Counted from the first letter of the stretch, positions 54,181 to 64,000 are shown. The stretch: DNA of 64,000 nt from Aculops lycopersici (GCA_015350385.1 WNKI01000001.1:6729410-6793409); one strand, 5' to 3'. A program made the numbers and translations. Notes: a model not told the origin generated them from the sequence alone.

Positions 54181-57100
54181 ATGTCATCAATCAAGGTAGC
54201 CGTTCGGGTTAGGCCCTTCAATGGGCGAGAGAGGGACCAGGAATCTTATTGTTGTGTTTCCATGTCAGGAGCTACAACTACCTTGCATCATGTCAAAGAA
54301 AAACAAGGTCAAGAATCAAATAGCAACACAAATAAGGAGAACATAAATCTTGCCACTAACTCTAAAATAGAGACGGAGGAGAAAAAATCTTTCACATTTG
54401 ATCACTCGTATTGGTCACATAGGAAGGATGACAAACATTATGCTAGTCAAGAGCAAGTCTATCAAGATATTGGAGCCGAGATGTTGGATCATGCTGTTCA
54501 AGGTTACAATGTTTGCATATTTGCCTATGGACAAACGGGTGCTGGTAAAAGTTACACGATGATGGGTACCAAAGAGGAAGAGGGTATCATACCTAGAATG
54601 TGCAATAATTTATTTAAAGAATTAGCTAATCTTAAACAAGACGAACATTATGACTACACAGTAGAAGTATCCTATCTAGAAATTTATCAAGAGAAAGTTA
54701 GAGATCTTCTCAACCCACAGAATAAGAAACCACTCAGAGTTCGTGAGCATAATGTCTTTGGTCCATATGTTGAAGATCTAACTAAACTAGTCGTGACTAG
54801 TTATGATGATATTGAAAATTTGATTGATCGAGGTAATAAGGCAAGAACAACAGCTAGAACAAACATGAATGACACAAGTAGTAGGTCGCATGCTGTATTT
54901 ACCCTAATGTTGACCCAAAGAAAGTACGACGTTGGTTTGGATAGGAAGGGAGAGAAAGTGAGCAAAATATCGCTGGTTGATTTGGCAGGTAGCGAACGAG
55001 CAGATGCGACCGGAGCCGAAGGCGATCGATTCAAGGAGGGAGCTAGTATTAACAAATCTTTAACAACCCTAGGCAAAGTCATATCAGCTTTAGAGTCCGT
55101 TTCAAAGAAGAAGAAAGATCAACACATTCCTTATAGAGATTCCAACTTAACCTGGTTGTTGCGGGAAAATCTTGGTGGTAACTCAAAAACGGCAATGATA
55201 GCTGCCATTAGTCCAGCTCATATCAACTATGATGAAACCTTAAGCACACTGAACTACGCCAATAGAACTAAGAATATTGTTTGCAAGGCCGTAGTGAATG
55301 AGGACGCCAATGCCAAGATAATTAGAAGCCTCAAAGAGGAAATCGATCGCCTCAAGTCAATCTTACAGTCCAAAGGTATAAATTTTGAAGGCGCCAAAGC
55401 GTCACCTCTAATCACCCAAAACACCTCCAATTTTTTCGCTCAGCAACAAGACAGGAGTCAATCATCCATTAGAAAAAGATCCTCAACTGATTGTGCCGTT
55501 AGTCCTATAGACAAATCTGATAGTAAAGACCATCAAGAGCCTTTAGGTAGCAACGGCAAGTTAAAAGAGGACGAGGACCATAGCAATGCCATTGAGCAGT
55601 TAGCTCAGAGTGAAAAGCTTATCTTAGAACTAGAGGAAAGCTACGAGGACAAACTGAAGAGAACTCAAGCCATAATCACCAAGTTAACAGAGGATGAGAA
55701 GGAGATAGCCAAGAGGGCGGTGAAAAAGTGGAAAAATTACCAATATGCCAAAATACGTGATACGTTATGGAGTAACGATGTTTACTTAGCCGAAGCAAAT
55801 CGCTTAGCCATCGAGAGGGAAAAACAAGTCAAGTTACAATTCACATTACTGAGAGAAACAATGTACTCGCCGATAGAAGACAAATTTCTTAATGAGGCTC
55901 TTAACACCAAGACCAGCAAGGATAACTTTTACAAGCCAACTATAGTTGCAGTTGCTGTTCACAATCTCAAGATGGGGACAACAAATTACTGGCCACTTGA
56001 GACGCTCAAATATCGGCTCGATTTGGCTCGAAATCCGCAAAAGCTTTTGACTAACTGTGATGCATATGATAGTGCTTGCACTAAGGATCCATTCTATGAT
56101 AGGCATCACAAAACATCAATTATTGGTCGTGGTTACCTTTACTTATCTAGTCTGTTGCATCCGGTCACAATTGTTCAAAAGATTGCGATTGTTAATGAGT
56201 CAGGAGATGTCAAGGGTTATCTTAGAGTTGCAGTGCAGGCAGTTAGGACCAATCAAGAGATGGGCTCGGTGCCTAAAATGGGAACTATATCATTCAATAT
56301 GAAGCAATCGGCTGAAATCAAGTTCCATGAAGACGATCCAAATCTCATCAAGACCGAGAGAGAAATCGATGATATACTTGAAGATGTGATAGGAGTGAGG
56401 AGTTGCCCAAGTTTGAGGAAGGAGAAATATGATGACTCCTGTTATGAATATATTGATGGCATAAAACAATTTACCAAATATCCTGACTGTGAAGATACAG
56501 TCAACACTATCGATGACTTTATCAATGATCTAACTGAGGTGGATGAAGACAATATCGGTAGAAACGGTAATGACAACTCTCAGTCTGATTCGGATGACTG
56601 CAATAACCACTCGAATGGTTGTCTAAAAAACGAAGCCAATAGACACTTAAGGTTAGGTTCTCAATTTACGTTCAGAATCACAATCCTTGAAGCTATGGAA
56701 TTGCCCAAGTCTTACTCACATGTCTTCTGTCAGTACAGTTTCATTCACCAAACGGATGTTGTCTTCAGCACCGAAGTGATCAAGAACACTCGCCCACCTT
56801 CTGGCTTCTTCAGCTTCCAGAATATGACTGTGTTGAAAGTTACCAACGCCTTTATCAACTACCTTCACAATCATCCCATTGTATTCGAGGTCTATGGTCA
56901 GAATCAAACTGACTCCATGCACCGAGAACCAGTTGATTTGCTAAACATGAAACTCGGCCTTCTAGATGTTGGTGATGATCATCAATTTCACAATCGCCTA
57001 CGTGAGGGCAAAGGAATACCAAGACGATATCTCCACTATATGATTCAGTCCCCTCCAATAGCGCCAACCAAATTTCAGCTGCCAGTTAACCCCAAGACAA

Positions 57101-58965
57101 ATGCCCATGTTCAGTCTAGATTTGATATATTAGTTTGGTTTGAGATTTGTGAGCTGGCCTTGAATTCGGACGAGTACATTCCAGTTTTTGTTGATCGTTC
57201 CGAACCGGAACCGTACAGAACAGCCTTCCTGCTCCACCAGGGAATACAAAGAAAAATTTGTATCACTTTGGTTCACGAGGAGGATCCTCTTATTGCGTGG
57301 CAAGACGTTCGTGAGATTTTGGTCGGCAGAATAAGAACAACGCCCGATGCCATATGTGATGATGAAATACAAGGTAATGTTCAATCTTTGGCTATCTTTC
57401 CAAGTAAGGAGGCGAAGCAACTTGCGGACGGTCGCATGGTCTACAGATTGGAAGCAAATTGGGATACCTCTTTGCATAATGCTACAATCTTAAACAGGAT
57501 CACTCCAATCAATGAGCGAGTTTATATCACTGCATCAGTCTATATTGATATGCAGGGTTGCTCTCAACCAGCAGTGATAACTAAGGACTTTGCTGTTATG
57601 ATTGTGGAGCGAGATAGTAGATCATCAAAGATTCTGAACAGCAGCGCGATGACTGGACTCAAGTCATTCTTTACAAGTGTTCCCCAAAGGAGTGAACGAT
57701 GTAATCATATGAGTTCCATCTATGAACTTAGCTTACATCGAGCTACCGACTATAGTAGTCCAAGGCATAGTGCATTGAGAAAAATGCCAACAATCTCGCA
57801 GAGTACCTACAATTTTCAAGCACAGGCGATACCATCGACCTTCTCCTCAACGAATATTGCCGGATACTTTAATACAAACATGAACCAACCACGTAATAGC
57901 AGTCATCAAGCTTCCGTTGTTGGTGGTATTAGCTTGATGTCCAAATGGCAAAACGATAGTGTCAATCCATACGAAACGCACGAATCGTCATATACTGCTC
58001 ATTGTCTCATTGAGGAACAGCAATGGAATTTAGAAAAGATATATCGCCTCAGTGAAGTAGAGAAGACTCGGCATGCCTTGGCGGTCAGATCCGAGTTGGC
58101 GGCCAAGGTCTCAAATATGGACTCAAATTCCAAATTTTCGGGAAGGTCGGGTCAAAGAGCAAACCTACCTCACAGTAACAGTTTACTTAATCTCATTGCC
58201 AACACGATGAGTCGTAGTTCATCATGTACATCAATCATATCGTCAGGTGTTGGAGGAAGTATCAATAGTAATATACCTCTCGAGCGAAGAGAGTCAAGTC
58301 TGTTTCCGACAGTTAAGGAGACCATCGAAGAGCGTAATATTTGTCAGCGATTTGTCAAGCTGATGTGTTTTCATATCTCTAGAACCAATCCCTGGGAGCT
58401 TCAAGACAACACTAGAACTCAGGACAGCGAGCCAGATTCGAATAACTCGTCGTCACCTGGCCAATGTACACCACCAACCCAAAGTGGCGACGAGCCTTGG
58501 CTCTCGAGACTTCGAAGAGACAGCCAGGATAACATCAATCTCAACAACAATCCCACTGGTCCATATGCCAGAAGTCTTTTGATACCCGAATTGGAGGAGG
58601 CAAGGTTGTCACCTGCCGTATCTAAGCGAGGCTACCTTAACTATATGGAAGACCGCGAACAGCGCTGGTTCAAGAGATGGATGGTCGTGGTTAGGCCATA
58701 CCTAATTATATACTCCAACTCATGCGAGCAAGTTGAGAGGGATGTAATCAATTTAACGACTGCCCAGATCAACCTCGAAGATCTCAAAATTGGCTATGTT
58801 TTTACATTGACAACTAAGCATCGCATTTACCTCATGCATTCTGATAATGAGAAAGAACTCCACGATTGGATTTATGCACTGAATCCATTACTAGCTGGCC
58901 AGATAAAATCAAACAGAACATCTGTTGAAGGTCAACAGCAGGCTGTACAATCGCAGCAAGAATGA
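54181..58965 (+). CDS. unc-104: Kinesin-3 unc-104/KIF1A lacking the FHA domain
   Basis: 1,594 aa, intronless. KIF1A/unc-104 carries synaptic and dense-core vesicles toward microtubule plus ends. The motor (1 to about 370) has SSIKVAVRVRPFNGRE, the P-loop GQTGAGKSYTMMG, switch I NMNDTSSRSHAVF and switch II DLAGSERADATGAEG. The K-loop is short (SKKKKDQ). The neck coil follows. Then SYEDKLKRTQAI (about 484-495) leads within about 16 residues into KRAVKKWKNYQYAKIRDTLW, which in KIF1A lies after the FHA domain and a coiled coil. About 200 residues including the whole FHA domain are therefore absent. The KIF1B-type central domains are retained. A C-terminal PH domain (about 1478-1574, SKRGYLNYMED...WFKRWMVVVRPYL...WIYALNPLL) for phosphoinositide cargo membranes is intact. 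Start context and first residues fit the family. Confidence 0.96.
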   Translation: MSSIKVAVRVRPFNGRERDQESYCCVSMSGATTTLHHVKEKQGQESNSNTNKENINLATNSKIETEEKKSFTFDHSYWSHRKDDKHYASQEQVYQDIGAEMLDHAVQGYNVCIFAYGQTGAGKSYTMMGTKEEEGIIPRMCNNLFKELANLKQDEHYDYTVEVSYLEIYQEKVRDLLNPQNKKPLRVREHNVFGPYVEDLTKLVVTSYDDIENLIDRGNKARTTARTNMNDTSSRSHAVFTLMLTQRKYDVGLDRKGEKVSKISLVDLAGSERADATGAEGDRFKEGASINKSLTTLGKVISALESVSKKKKDQHIPYRDSNLTWLLRENLGGNSKTAMIAAISPAHINYDETLSTLNYANRTKNIVCKAVVNEDANAKIIRSLKEEIDRLKSILQSKGINFEGAKASPLITQNTSNFFAQQQDRSQSSIRKRSSTDCAVSPIDKSDSKDHQEPLGSNGKLKEDEDHSNAIEQLAQSEKLILELEESYEDKLKRTQAIITKLTEDEKEIAKRAVKKWKNYQYAKIRDTLWSNDVYLAEANRLAIEREKQVKLQFTLLRETMYSPIEDKFLNEALNTKTSKDNFYKPTIVAVAVHNLKMGTTNYWPLETLKYRLDLARNPQKLLTNCDAYDSACTKDPFYDRHHKTSIIGRGYLYLSSLLHPVTIVQKIAIVNESGDVKGYLRVAVQAVRTNQEMGSVPKMGTISFNMKQSAEIKFHEDDPNLIKTEREIDDILEDVIGVRSCPSLRKEKYDDSCYEYIDGIKQFTKYPDCEDTVNTIDDFINDLTEVDEDNIGRNGNDNSQSDSDDCNNHSNGCLKNEANRHLRLGSQFTFRITILEAMELPKSYSHVFCQYSFIHQTDVVFSTEVIKNTRPPSGFFSFQNMTVLKVTNAFINYLHNHPIVFEVYGQNQTDSMHREPVDLLNMKLGLLDVGDDHQFHNRLREGKGIPRRYLHYMIQSPPIAPTKFQLPVNPKTNAHVQSRFDILVWFEICELALNSDEYIPVFVDRSEPEPYRTAFLLHQGIQRKICITLVHEEDPLIAWQDVREILVGRIRTTPDAICDDEIQGNVQSLAIFPSKEAKQLADGRMVYRLEANWDTSLHNATILNRITPINERVYITASVYIDMQGCSQPAVITKDFAVMIVERDSRSSKILNSSAMTGLKSFFTSVPQRSERCNHMSSIYELSLHRATDYSSPRHSALRKMPTISQSTYNFQAQAIPSTFSSTNIAGYFNTNMNQPRNSSHQASVVGGISLMSKWQNDSVNPYETHESSYTAHCLIEEQQWNLEKIYRLSEVEKTRHALAVRSELAAKVSNMDSNSKFSGRSGQRANLPHSNSLLNLIANTMSRSSSCTSIISSGVGGSINSNIPLERRESSLFPTVKETIEERNICQRFVKLMCFHISRTNPWELQDNTRTQDSEPDSNNSSSPGQCTPPTQSGDEPWLSRLRRDSQDNINLNNNPTGPYARSLLIPELEEARLSPAVSKRGYLNYMEDREQRWFKRWMVVVRPYLIIYSNSCEQVERDVINLTTAQINLEDLKIGYVFTLTTKHRIYLMHSDNEKELHDWIYALNPLLAGQIKSNRTSVEGQQQAVQSQQE

Positions 58966-59164
58966 CAATGGGATAATGAACTGACGAATCAAGTCAAAAT
59001 GATGATATTAACTAGTTACTCTGGTGCAAATCGTTTTTGTTTTCAATTAAATTGTGAAAAGATTCCTATAGAACAAATTTAATTTTAAATTAATTTGTCA
59101 TAATCAATTGGTTTGATAGAAAGGGGTATGGGCTATTTGGATTTGTAAATTGTTTCTAAATTAT

Positions 59165-60841
59165 TCATACATGGTCAGGACTACCTCTTTTCACCGGAGG
59201 TCCAGAATGACTCTGGACACCATCTGTGCCATTGATTCTGGAAGTAATATTGGCATTATCTGATGGTTCTGACATCATTTTCTCGACAAGATTATTAATA
59301 ATCTGTTGTCTAGTTGCGTTGATAGTCCTATTCATTGAAAAGTCAACTGGCTCATCGACACCCATTGGGGTTGGTTGGGTATTGTATGATGAGGGGGTGG
59401 TGTTTGATGAAAATGTGGTTGTTATTGTTGCTGCAACTGGGCTAGAGCCCAACGATGATGAGGTTGTTAAGTTTGTTGAAATCCTATTAGGGCATTTGCA
59501 CATATTAATATTCAAGGGGCTACTATTACTCGACTTTTCTGAAAAGGCTTCTTCTATCACTCGGTCTACTGTATCTTGGTCTAGCGAAATATATGGAACG
59601 ACGCCATCTTTTTCCCTTGAATTTGCTTCATTATTTGGGGAGGAGTTGTGGTTATTCGAAGAAGCTAATGTAATAGGTGCTTTTGATGTTGGTAAAGATG
59701 GTGTTGTCGTATTGTTTGTGTGTATTGAGTCATTTCGCTCGAGGAAACGCTTCTTGGGTGGTTTCGGGGCTTCGATCTGAGGTCTATTGGTCAATGTTGG
59801 TTCCATGTTGTTAGATGGTACAATATCCATGGGTTGAACATTATTATCAGGATTATTTGAATGCTGGTAGTGGTGCAGATGATTGAAATGATTGTTTGTT
59901 ATTGTATGGTTGTGTTGCTGTTGATGTTGTGGCCTACTATTTGCCGCAGCGTAACAATCGTTACTGTTTGTGTTGCTATTACTATTATTATTATTGTTAC
60001 TAGCAGGTGTTTTGCACCATTTAAAATCGGGATTTGCTTTCATAAACTCCTCCTTCAAATGTCTCGCTGAGTCAGTATATTTTCTTCGCTGTTCAGTATC
60101 CAGTTTAGACCACCATTCACCCAAAATTTTTGTAATGCCTCGATTCTCTAGATTTGGATACTGTTCTCTAACCAGAGACCTCTGCTTTTTGCAAAACAGA
60201 AGAAATGCATTCACGGGCCGCTTTGGCTCATGGTTAGCGTTTTGATGTTGCTGCTTGTTGGTATTATTATTGTTAGTAGATGACTGTTGATTCGGTTGCT
60301 GGTTCGAGAGCTGTTGCTGCTCATCAGATTGTTGTTGTTGCTGTTGCTTGGGCGACGAAGTTGGTGATGAAGATTTAGACGCTTCTGCTAAAAGCGTTGG
60401 CGTCTTAGTAGTTGGTGGTGATGAAGGCTGCTTTTGTTTTGAATTTTGTTGTTGTTGATCAGTTGCTTCTGATTGCTGTGGTGGGGGAGTTGTAGATGTT
60501 GCTCTAGCTGCTAGGGGTGAGTTGCTTGCCTTTTGGTGAGGACTTGATGGGTTCGTGGGTGACGATAGGCCTGAGGGTGGTGAGTTTGACGATGATCCCG
60601 AAGAGGAAGCAGATGTTGAGGGTGACGACTTGTGGTGATGCTGGTCCTCTTGGATCTTGTTGTGATTATGGTTGTGGTGGTGTTGTTGCGGATTTGGGTT
60701 TGTAGGTACTGATGACGCTGTCTGAGCAGTTGTTGATACAGAAAGGTCTGCTGATATCTCGTTGGCATCATTGTCTTGCATAGGAGAATCATGTGATGAT
60801 GTGCTCGAAGAGGCAGAAACGGTGGCTGCTGTGGTGGTCAT
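59165..60841 (-). CDS. bbx: HMG-box transcription factor, bobby sox (BBX) family
   Basis: 558 aa, intronless. The HMG box at about residues 205-275 reads RPVNAFLLFCKKQRSLVREQ, NRGITKILGEWWSKLD and KEEFMKANPDFKWCKTP. This is the BBX subtype (FLLFCK-HRSLVR, KILADWW, FMKANPGYKWC) and not SOX or TCF. Flanks are Ser/Pro/Gln/Asn-rich and probably disordered. Two short conserved-looking pieces follow: ISLDQDTVDRVIEEAFSE (about 415-432) and EPVDFSMNRTINATRQ (about 500-515), the latter similar to a PxDLS-like corepressor ligand. The family is nuclear, binds DNA and acts in cell-cycle and developmental control. Its stop is 199 bp from that of unc-104 (convergent). It is shorter than vertebrate BBX (about 940 aa). 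Confidence 0.9.
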   Translation of the reverse strand: MTTTAATVSASSSTSSHDSPMQDNDANEISADLSVSTTAQTASSVPTNPNPQQHHHNHNHNKIQEDQHHHKSSPSTSASSSGSSSNSPPSGLSSPTNPSSPHQKASNSPLAARATSTTPPPQQSEATDQQQQNSKQKQPSSPPTTKTPTLLAEASKSSSPTSSPKQQQQQQSDEQQQLSNQQPNQQSSTNNNNTNKQQHQNANHEPKRPVNAFLLFCKKQRSLVREQYPNLENRGITKILGEWWSKLDTEQRRKYTDSARHLKEEFMKANPDFKWCKTPASNNNNNSNSNTNSNDCYAAANSRPQHQQQHNHTITNNHFNHLHHYQHSNNPDNNVQPMDIVPSNNMEPTLTNRPQIEAPKPPKKRFLERNDSIHTNNTTTPSLPTSKAPITLASSNNHNSSPNNEANSREKDGVVPYISLDQDTVDRVIEEAFSEKSSNSSPLNINMCKCPNRISTNLTTSSSLGSSPVAATITTTFSSNTTPSSYNTQPTPMGVDEPVDFSMNRTINATRQQIINNLVEKMMSEPSDNANITSRINGTDGVQSHSGPPVKRGSPDHV

Positions 60842-60921
60842 TGGGCCAATAGAAAAAGAGTTTCGCTTGTGTGTGAATTGACACAGTTAGTTACAAAGAT
60901 CCTATCAAATTTTAGGTGTAA

Positions 60922-60953
<32 letters not shown>

Positions 60954-62843
60954 TATAATAATTTCTTGCTTGTAGATCTCCTATTCGATATCATCAGAAT
61001 TGTTGCTTTCTTTCTATCTCTCTACTTGTTTGGCCCTATCCTATTAGTTTCCTTTGGCTCACTCACTATAACTTTTTGGGTGCATAAATTTTTAGTTGGG
61101 TGTCAGCATATATTGTTTGGGCTCTCAATAAGATCAATAGATAATGGTGATGATGATGCAATTGAGATATTATAATGAAGTAAGAGCAACCAGTTCAATG
61201 TTGATGGTTGGATTTTGTTGCGGCCAAATCTCTTGCTGAGGGGGAATTTGCTGGCGCAACTTGTTCATTAATACATTTTTGTGCCTTGCTATGTTGTGGA
61301 TTTGCGTGCCAAAATGAGTGTCTTTAAATCCAATGGCAGATCTCTTTTTACCCATCCGATTGGGTCCACTTTTTCACTCTTCCAAGTTCGCCGCTTGGAA
61401 TTAGTTTCTCTCTATCTGGTCGAGGTTAATATAAGGTTTTAGATATTCCTAGTAGCAATAATGTTGTAGATTTGGATATACATATATATAAAATACAAAT
61501 AATAGATGAAGATAATAAAAACGACAACGACGGCGGCGGCGACGACGATGAAGACGGGAACGACGGGTGCTACTCGCCAGCGGACTAGTGTTATGCAGCA
61601 AAGCCACAGAGAGCTGGAGTGGGAACGCAACAGCAAGCGGCGGCAGCACCAGCGACGACTACGACGGTGAATGCGTCTACGAAAGCAGCAAGCCAGAGAG
61701 AGNNNNNNNNNNNNNNNNNNNNNNNNNNNNNNNNNNNNNNNNNNNNNNNNNNNNNNNNNNNNNNNNNNNNNNNNNNNNNNNNNNNNNNNNNNNNNNNNNN
61801 NNNNNNNNNNNNNNNNNNNNNNNNNNNNNNNNNNNNNNNNNNNNNNNNNNNNNNNNNNNNNNNNNNNNNNNNNNNNNNNNNNNNNNNNNNNNNNNNNNNN
61901 NNNNNNNNNNNNNNNNNNNNNNNNNNNNNNNNNNNNNNNNNNNNNNNNNNNNNNNNNNNNNNNNNNNNNNNNNNNNNNNNNNNNNNNNNNNNNNNNNNNN
62001 NNNNNNNNNNNNNNNNNNNNNNNNNNNNNNNNNNNNNNNNNNNNNNNNNNNNNNNNNNNNNNNNNNNNNNNNNNNNNNNNNNNNNNNNNNNNNNNNNNNN
62101 NNNNNNNNNNNNNNNNNNNNNNNNNNNNNNNNNNNNNNNNNNNNNNNNNNNNNNNNNNNNNNNNNNNNNNNNNNNNNNNNNNNNNNNNNNNNNNNNNNNN
62201 NNNNNNNNNNNNNNNNNNNNNNNNNNNNNNNNNNNNNNNNNNNNNNNNNNNNNNNNNNNNNNNNNNNNNNNNNNNNNNNNNNNNNNNNNNNNNNNNNNNN
62301 NNNNNNNNNNNNNNNNNNNNNNNNNNNNNNNNNNNNNNNNNNNNNNNNNNNNNNNNNNNNNNNNNNNNNNNNNNNNNNNNNNNNNNNNNNNNNNNNNNNN
62401 NNNNNNNNNNNNNNNNNNNNNNNNNNNNNNNNNNNNNNNNNNNNNNNNNNNNNNNNNNNNNNNNNNNNNNNNNNNNNNNNNNNNNNNNNNNNNNNNNAGA
62501 GGGAGAGAGAAAGAGAAAGAGAGAGAGAAAGATAAAGTGTATTAGAGAAAGACGGGCGAGATTTTAGTATTATTATTATTATTATTATATTATTATATAT
62601 TATTGAAAAACCATATTGATATACACTTATAGATCGTAACATCATTATAATCATCATCATCATACATCATAAGCTTGCCTCAAACAAAAAGGTCAGAGAA
62701 TTAAAACCAACTCACAAACCAATCAATAACATCATTAACATAGTTCTTATTAAAGATTGAGACTAGCAGGGACGTACGTCAAACTGAAAGCAACCACAAC
62801 AACTCATCACAATTTTTACTACTAACCTACCAACCAAATTAGG
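60842..62843. other. Divergent upstream region, bbx (-) and Rho1 (+), interrupted by an assembly gap
   Basis: It contains an AT-rich (AAT)n stretch near 60922-60960, purine-rich sequence leading into the gap, the gap itself, an (AG)n tail (62498-62530), a (TAT)n run near 62565-62605, and the Rho1 5' flank. CCAAATTAG just before the Rho1 ATG could be a splice acceptor for a 5' UTR intron. No protein gene seen on either side of the gap. Confidence 0.55.
61703..62497. other. Assembly gap (795 Ns)
   Basis: A run of undetermined bases bordered by AG-rich repeat on both sides (AGAGAGAG at 61695-61702 and at 62498-62530). It is probably an unresolved purine microsatellite; its length may be an estimate. 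Confidence 0.98.
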
Positions 62844-63422
62844 ATGGCGGCCATAAGAAAGAAACTCGTTATTGTTGGTGATGGTGCGTGTGGTAAAACA
62901 TGTCTACTTATTGTATTTAGCAAGGATCAATTCCCCGAAGTTTATGTTCCCACTGTTTTTGAAAATTATGTGGCCGATATCGAAGTTGACAGTAGACAAG
63001 TAGAGCTAGCACTATGGGACACTGCCGGCCAAGAAGACTACGATCGTCTGAGACCATTATCATATCCAGACACTGATGTTATATTGATGTGTTTCTCAAT
63101 AGATAGCCCAGATTCGCTAGAGAATGTACCAGAAAAATGGACTCCCGAAGTACGCCACTTCTGTCCAAATGTACCCATCATCTTGGTTGGTAACAAAAAG
63201 GATCTCAGAAACGATCCATCAACAATAAATGAACTGGCTAAGATGAAACAAAAGCCGGTTTCAACTGAGGAGGGCCGCGCCATCGCGGACAAGATAAACG
63301 CTTACGGTTATTTGGAATGTTCGGCTAAGACCAAAGAGGGGGTCAGAGAAGTTTTTGAGACGGCGACAAGGGCGTCACTTGCTGTTAAAAGGAAGAAGCG
63401 AGGAAAATGCATTTTACTCTAA
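62844..63422 (+). CDS. Rho1: Rho1/RhoA small GTPase
   Basis: 192 aa, intronless, the canonical RhoA length (193). It is a molecular switch that controls actin contractility, cytokinesis and polarity through ROCK, formins and PKN. All GTPase motifs are intact: P-loop GDGACGKT, switch I with VPTVFENYVADI (effector Thr), switch II DTAGQEDYDRLRPLSY, NKKD and CSAKT for guanine binding, and the Rho-specific insert helix. The polybasic tail RKKRGK precedes the CAAX box CILL, which predicts geranylgeranylation and plasma-membrane targeting. The ATG at 62844 follows TTAGG. AATAAAGTATA at 63429 is the likely poly(A) signal. Near-perfect conservation contrasts with the domain losses in other genes of the window. 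Confidence 0.98.
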   Translation: MAAIRKKLVIVGDGACGKTCLLIVFSKDQFPEVYVPTVFENYVADIEVDSRQVELALWDTAGQEDYDRLRPLSYPDTDVILMCFSIDSPDSLENVPEKWTPEVRHFCPNVPIILVGNKKDLRNDPSTINELAKMKQKPVSTEEGRAIADKINAYGYLECSAKTKEGVREVFETATRASLAVKRKKRGKCILL

Positions 63423-64000
63423 TAATTTAATAAAGTATATCTATCTATACATATATCTATATTAAAAATATACGTATAACACAAACCACACATGATATCT
63501 ATATATACATGCTAAACAATTAAAAGAGAGTGACGTTATTAATGTGTAAATAATTTAGGCAATAGATTCATATTCTATTTTTTTTCATAAATTTTTAATT
63601 CATATTCGAGCAACAACAATGGTGTTGCGTCAATAGAAAGACAGGGGTCAGATGTGTGAAAGATAAATATCAATTTTTTCCCATCATTGACTTCATTCTT
63701 GCGGTTGTGTTGGCGCCTAATCGCACTTTTGCTGCCAGAGATTCGAGATGCGCTCGACTTTTCAACGTGTTACGATTTTCACAAATGTGTGTCCGCTCGT
63801 TCTTTCTATCTGTGTGTATGGTGCAGAGAGGCCACACTCTGTGAGAGAGTGCAACTGTCCACCAATATCGACCGCCGGTTCTTGGATGCCGACGCCGGTT
63901 CCATTGGAGTCTCTCGCTAGCACAATTCTCTCATGTTCCGTGCTAACAAAAAAGAAGAATGCACTTGCAATTCACAGGTTGAGAGGAGAACTCTGAAGAT
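63423..64000. other. Rho1 3' UTR and downstream intergenic sequence
   Basis: AT-rich 3' UTR (poly(A) signal near 63429), then unassigned sequence to the window end. Small overlapping plus-strand frames at 63656-63996 have no match. Confidence 0.55.

Noticed and set aside
61567..62663. Long ORFs of about 300 codons across 61.6-62.7 kb
   Set aside because: Nearly all codons are Ns of the assembly gap; the flanks are purine repeats.
1..64000. CRISPR arrays, prokaryotic operons, rRNA, tRNA or snRNA genes
   Set aside because: No regularly spaced direct repeats, no tRNA B-box with a matching A-box, and no U6 or rRNA core sequence seen by eye. A tRNAscan/Infernal run would be decisive.

Overview
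The window is nuclear DNA from a compact, intron-poor animal genome, most probably an arthropod. It carries orthologs of Piezo, unc-104/KIF1A, cindr/CD2AP, DLGAP, bbx, Rho1 and an nrf-6 type acyltransferase. About 20 genes sit in 64 kb, almost all as single uninterrupted ORFs of up to 1,916 codons. Only three coding introns are needed (transferrin-like gene, NDUFB7, cindr). Density and intron poverty fit a streamlined acariform mite such as an eriophyoid; that placement is inference from gene structure, not from a species match.

Layout. 1-8.3 kb: 5' part of a mitochondrial ribosomal protein mL49 gene (-), then a Piezo gene lacking the distal N-terminal half (+), then spermidine synthase (+). 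8.9-15.6 kb: a tandem array of an unrecognised six-cysteine, single-pass membrane protein family, with four intact genes, one near full-length pseudogene and several fragments. 15.8-29.6 kb: DLGAP/SAPAP (-), a two-lobed transferrin-like protein (+), LAMTOR3 (-), NDUFB7 (+) and a two-SH3 cindr/CD2AP adaptor (-). 33.9-45.2 kb: secreted alpha-carbonic anhydrase (+), an NRF-domain acyltransferase (-), a 397-bp foldback MITE, pyruvate dehydrogenase kinase (+) and fructosamine-3-kinase (+). 45.3-63.4 kb: a 1,916-codon low-complexity secreted or membrane protein (-), unc-104/KIF1A without its FHA domain (+), a bbx-type HMG-box factor (-), and Rho1 (+) after a 795-base assembly gap.

The genes do not form a pathway. 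From DLGAP onward they mostly alternate in strand, in convergent pairs with 3' ends often only 100-200 bp apart, separated by wide divergent upstream regions that hold low-complexity repeats and no recognisable genes.

The most interesting signals are a recurrent loss of whole domains from conserved proteins (Piezo distal blade, KIF1A FHA domain, one cindr SH3 domain, iron ligands of both transferrin lobes), the unrecognised six-cysteine family undergoing birth and death, and a strand-independent excess of the short motif CAACARGTGG in both coding and non-coding DNA.
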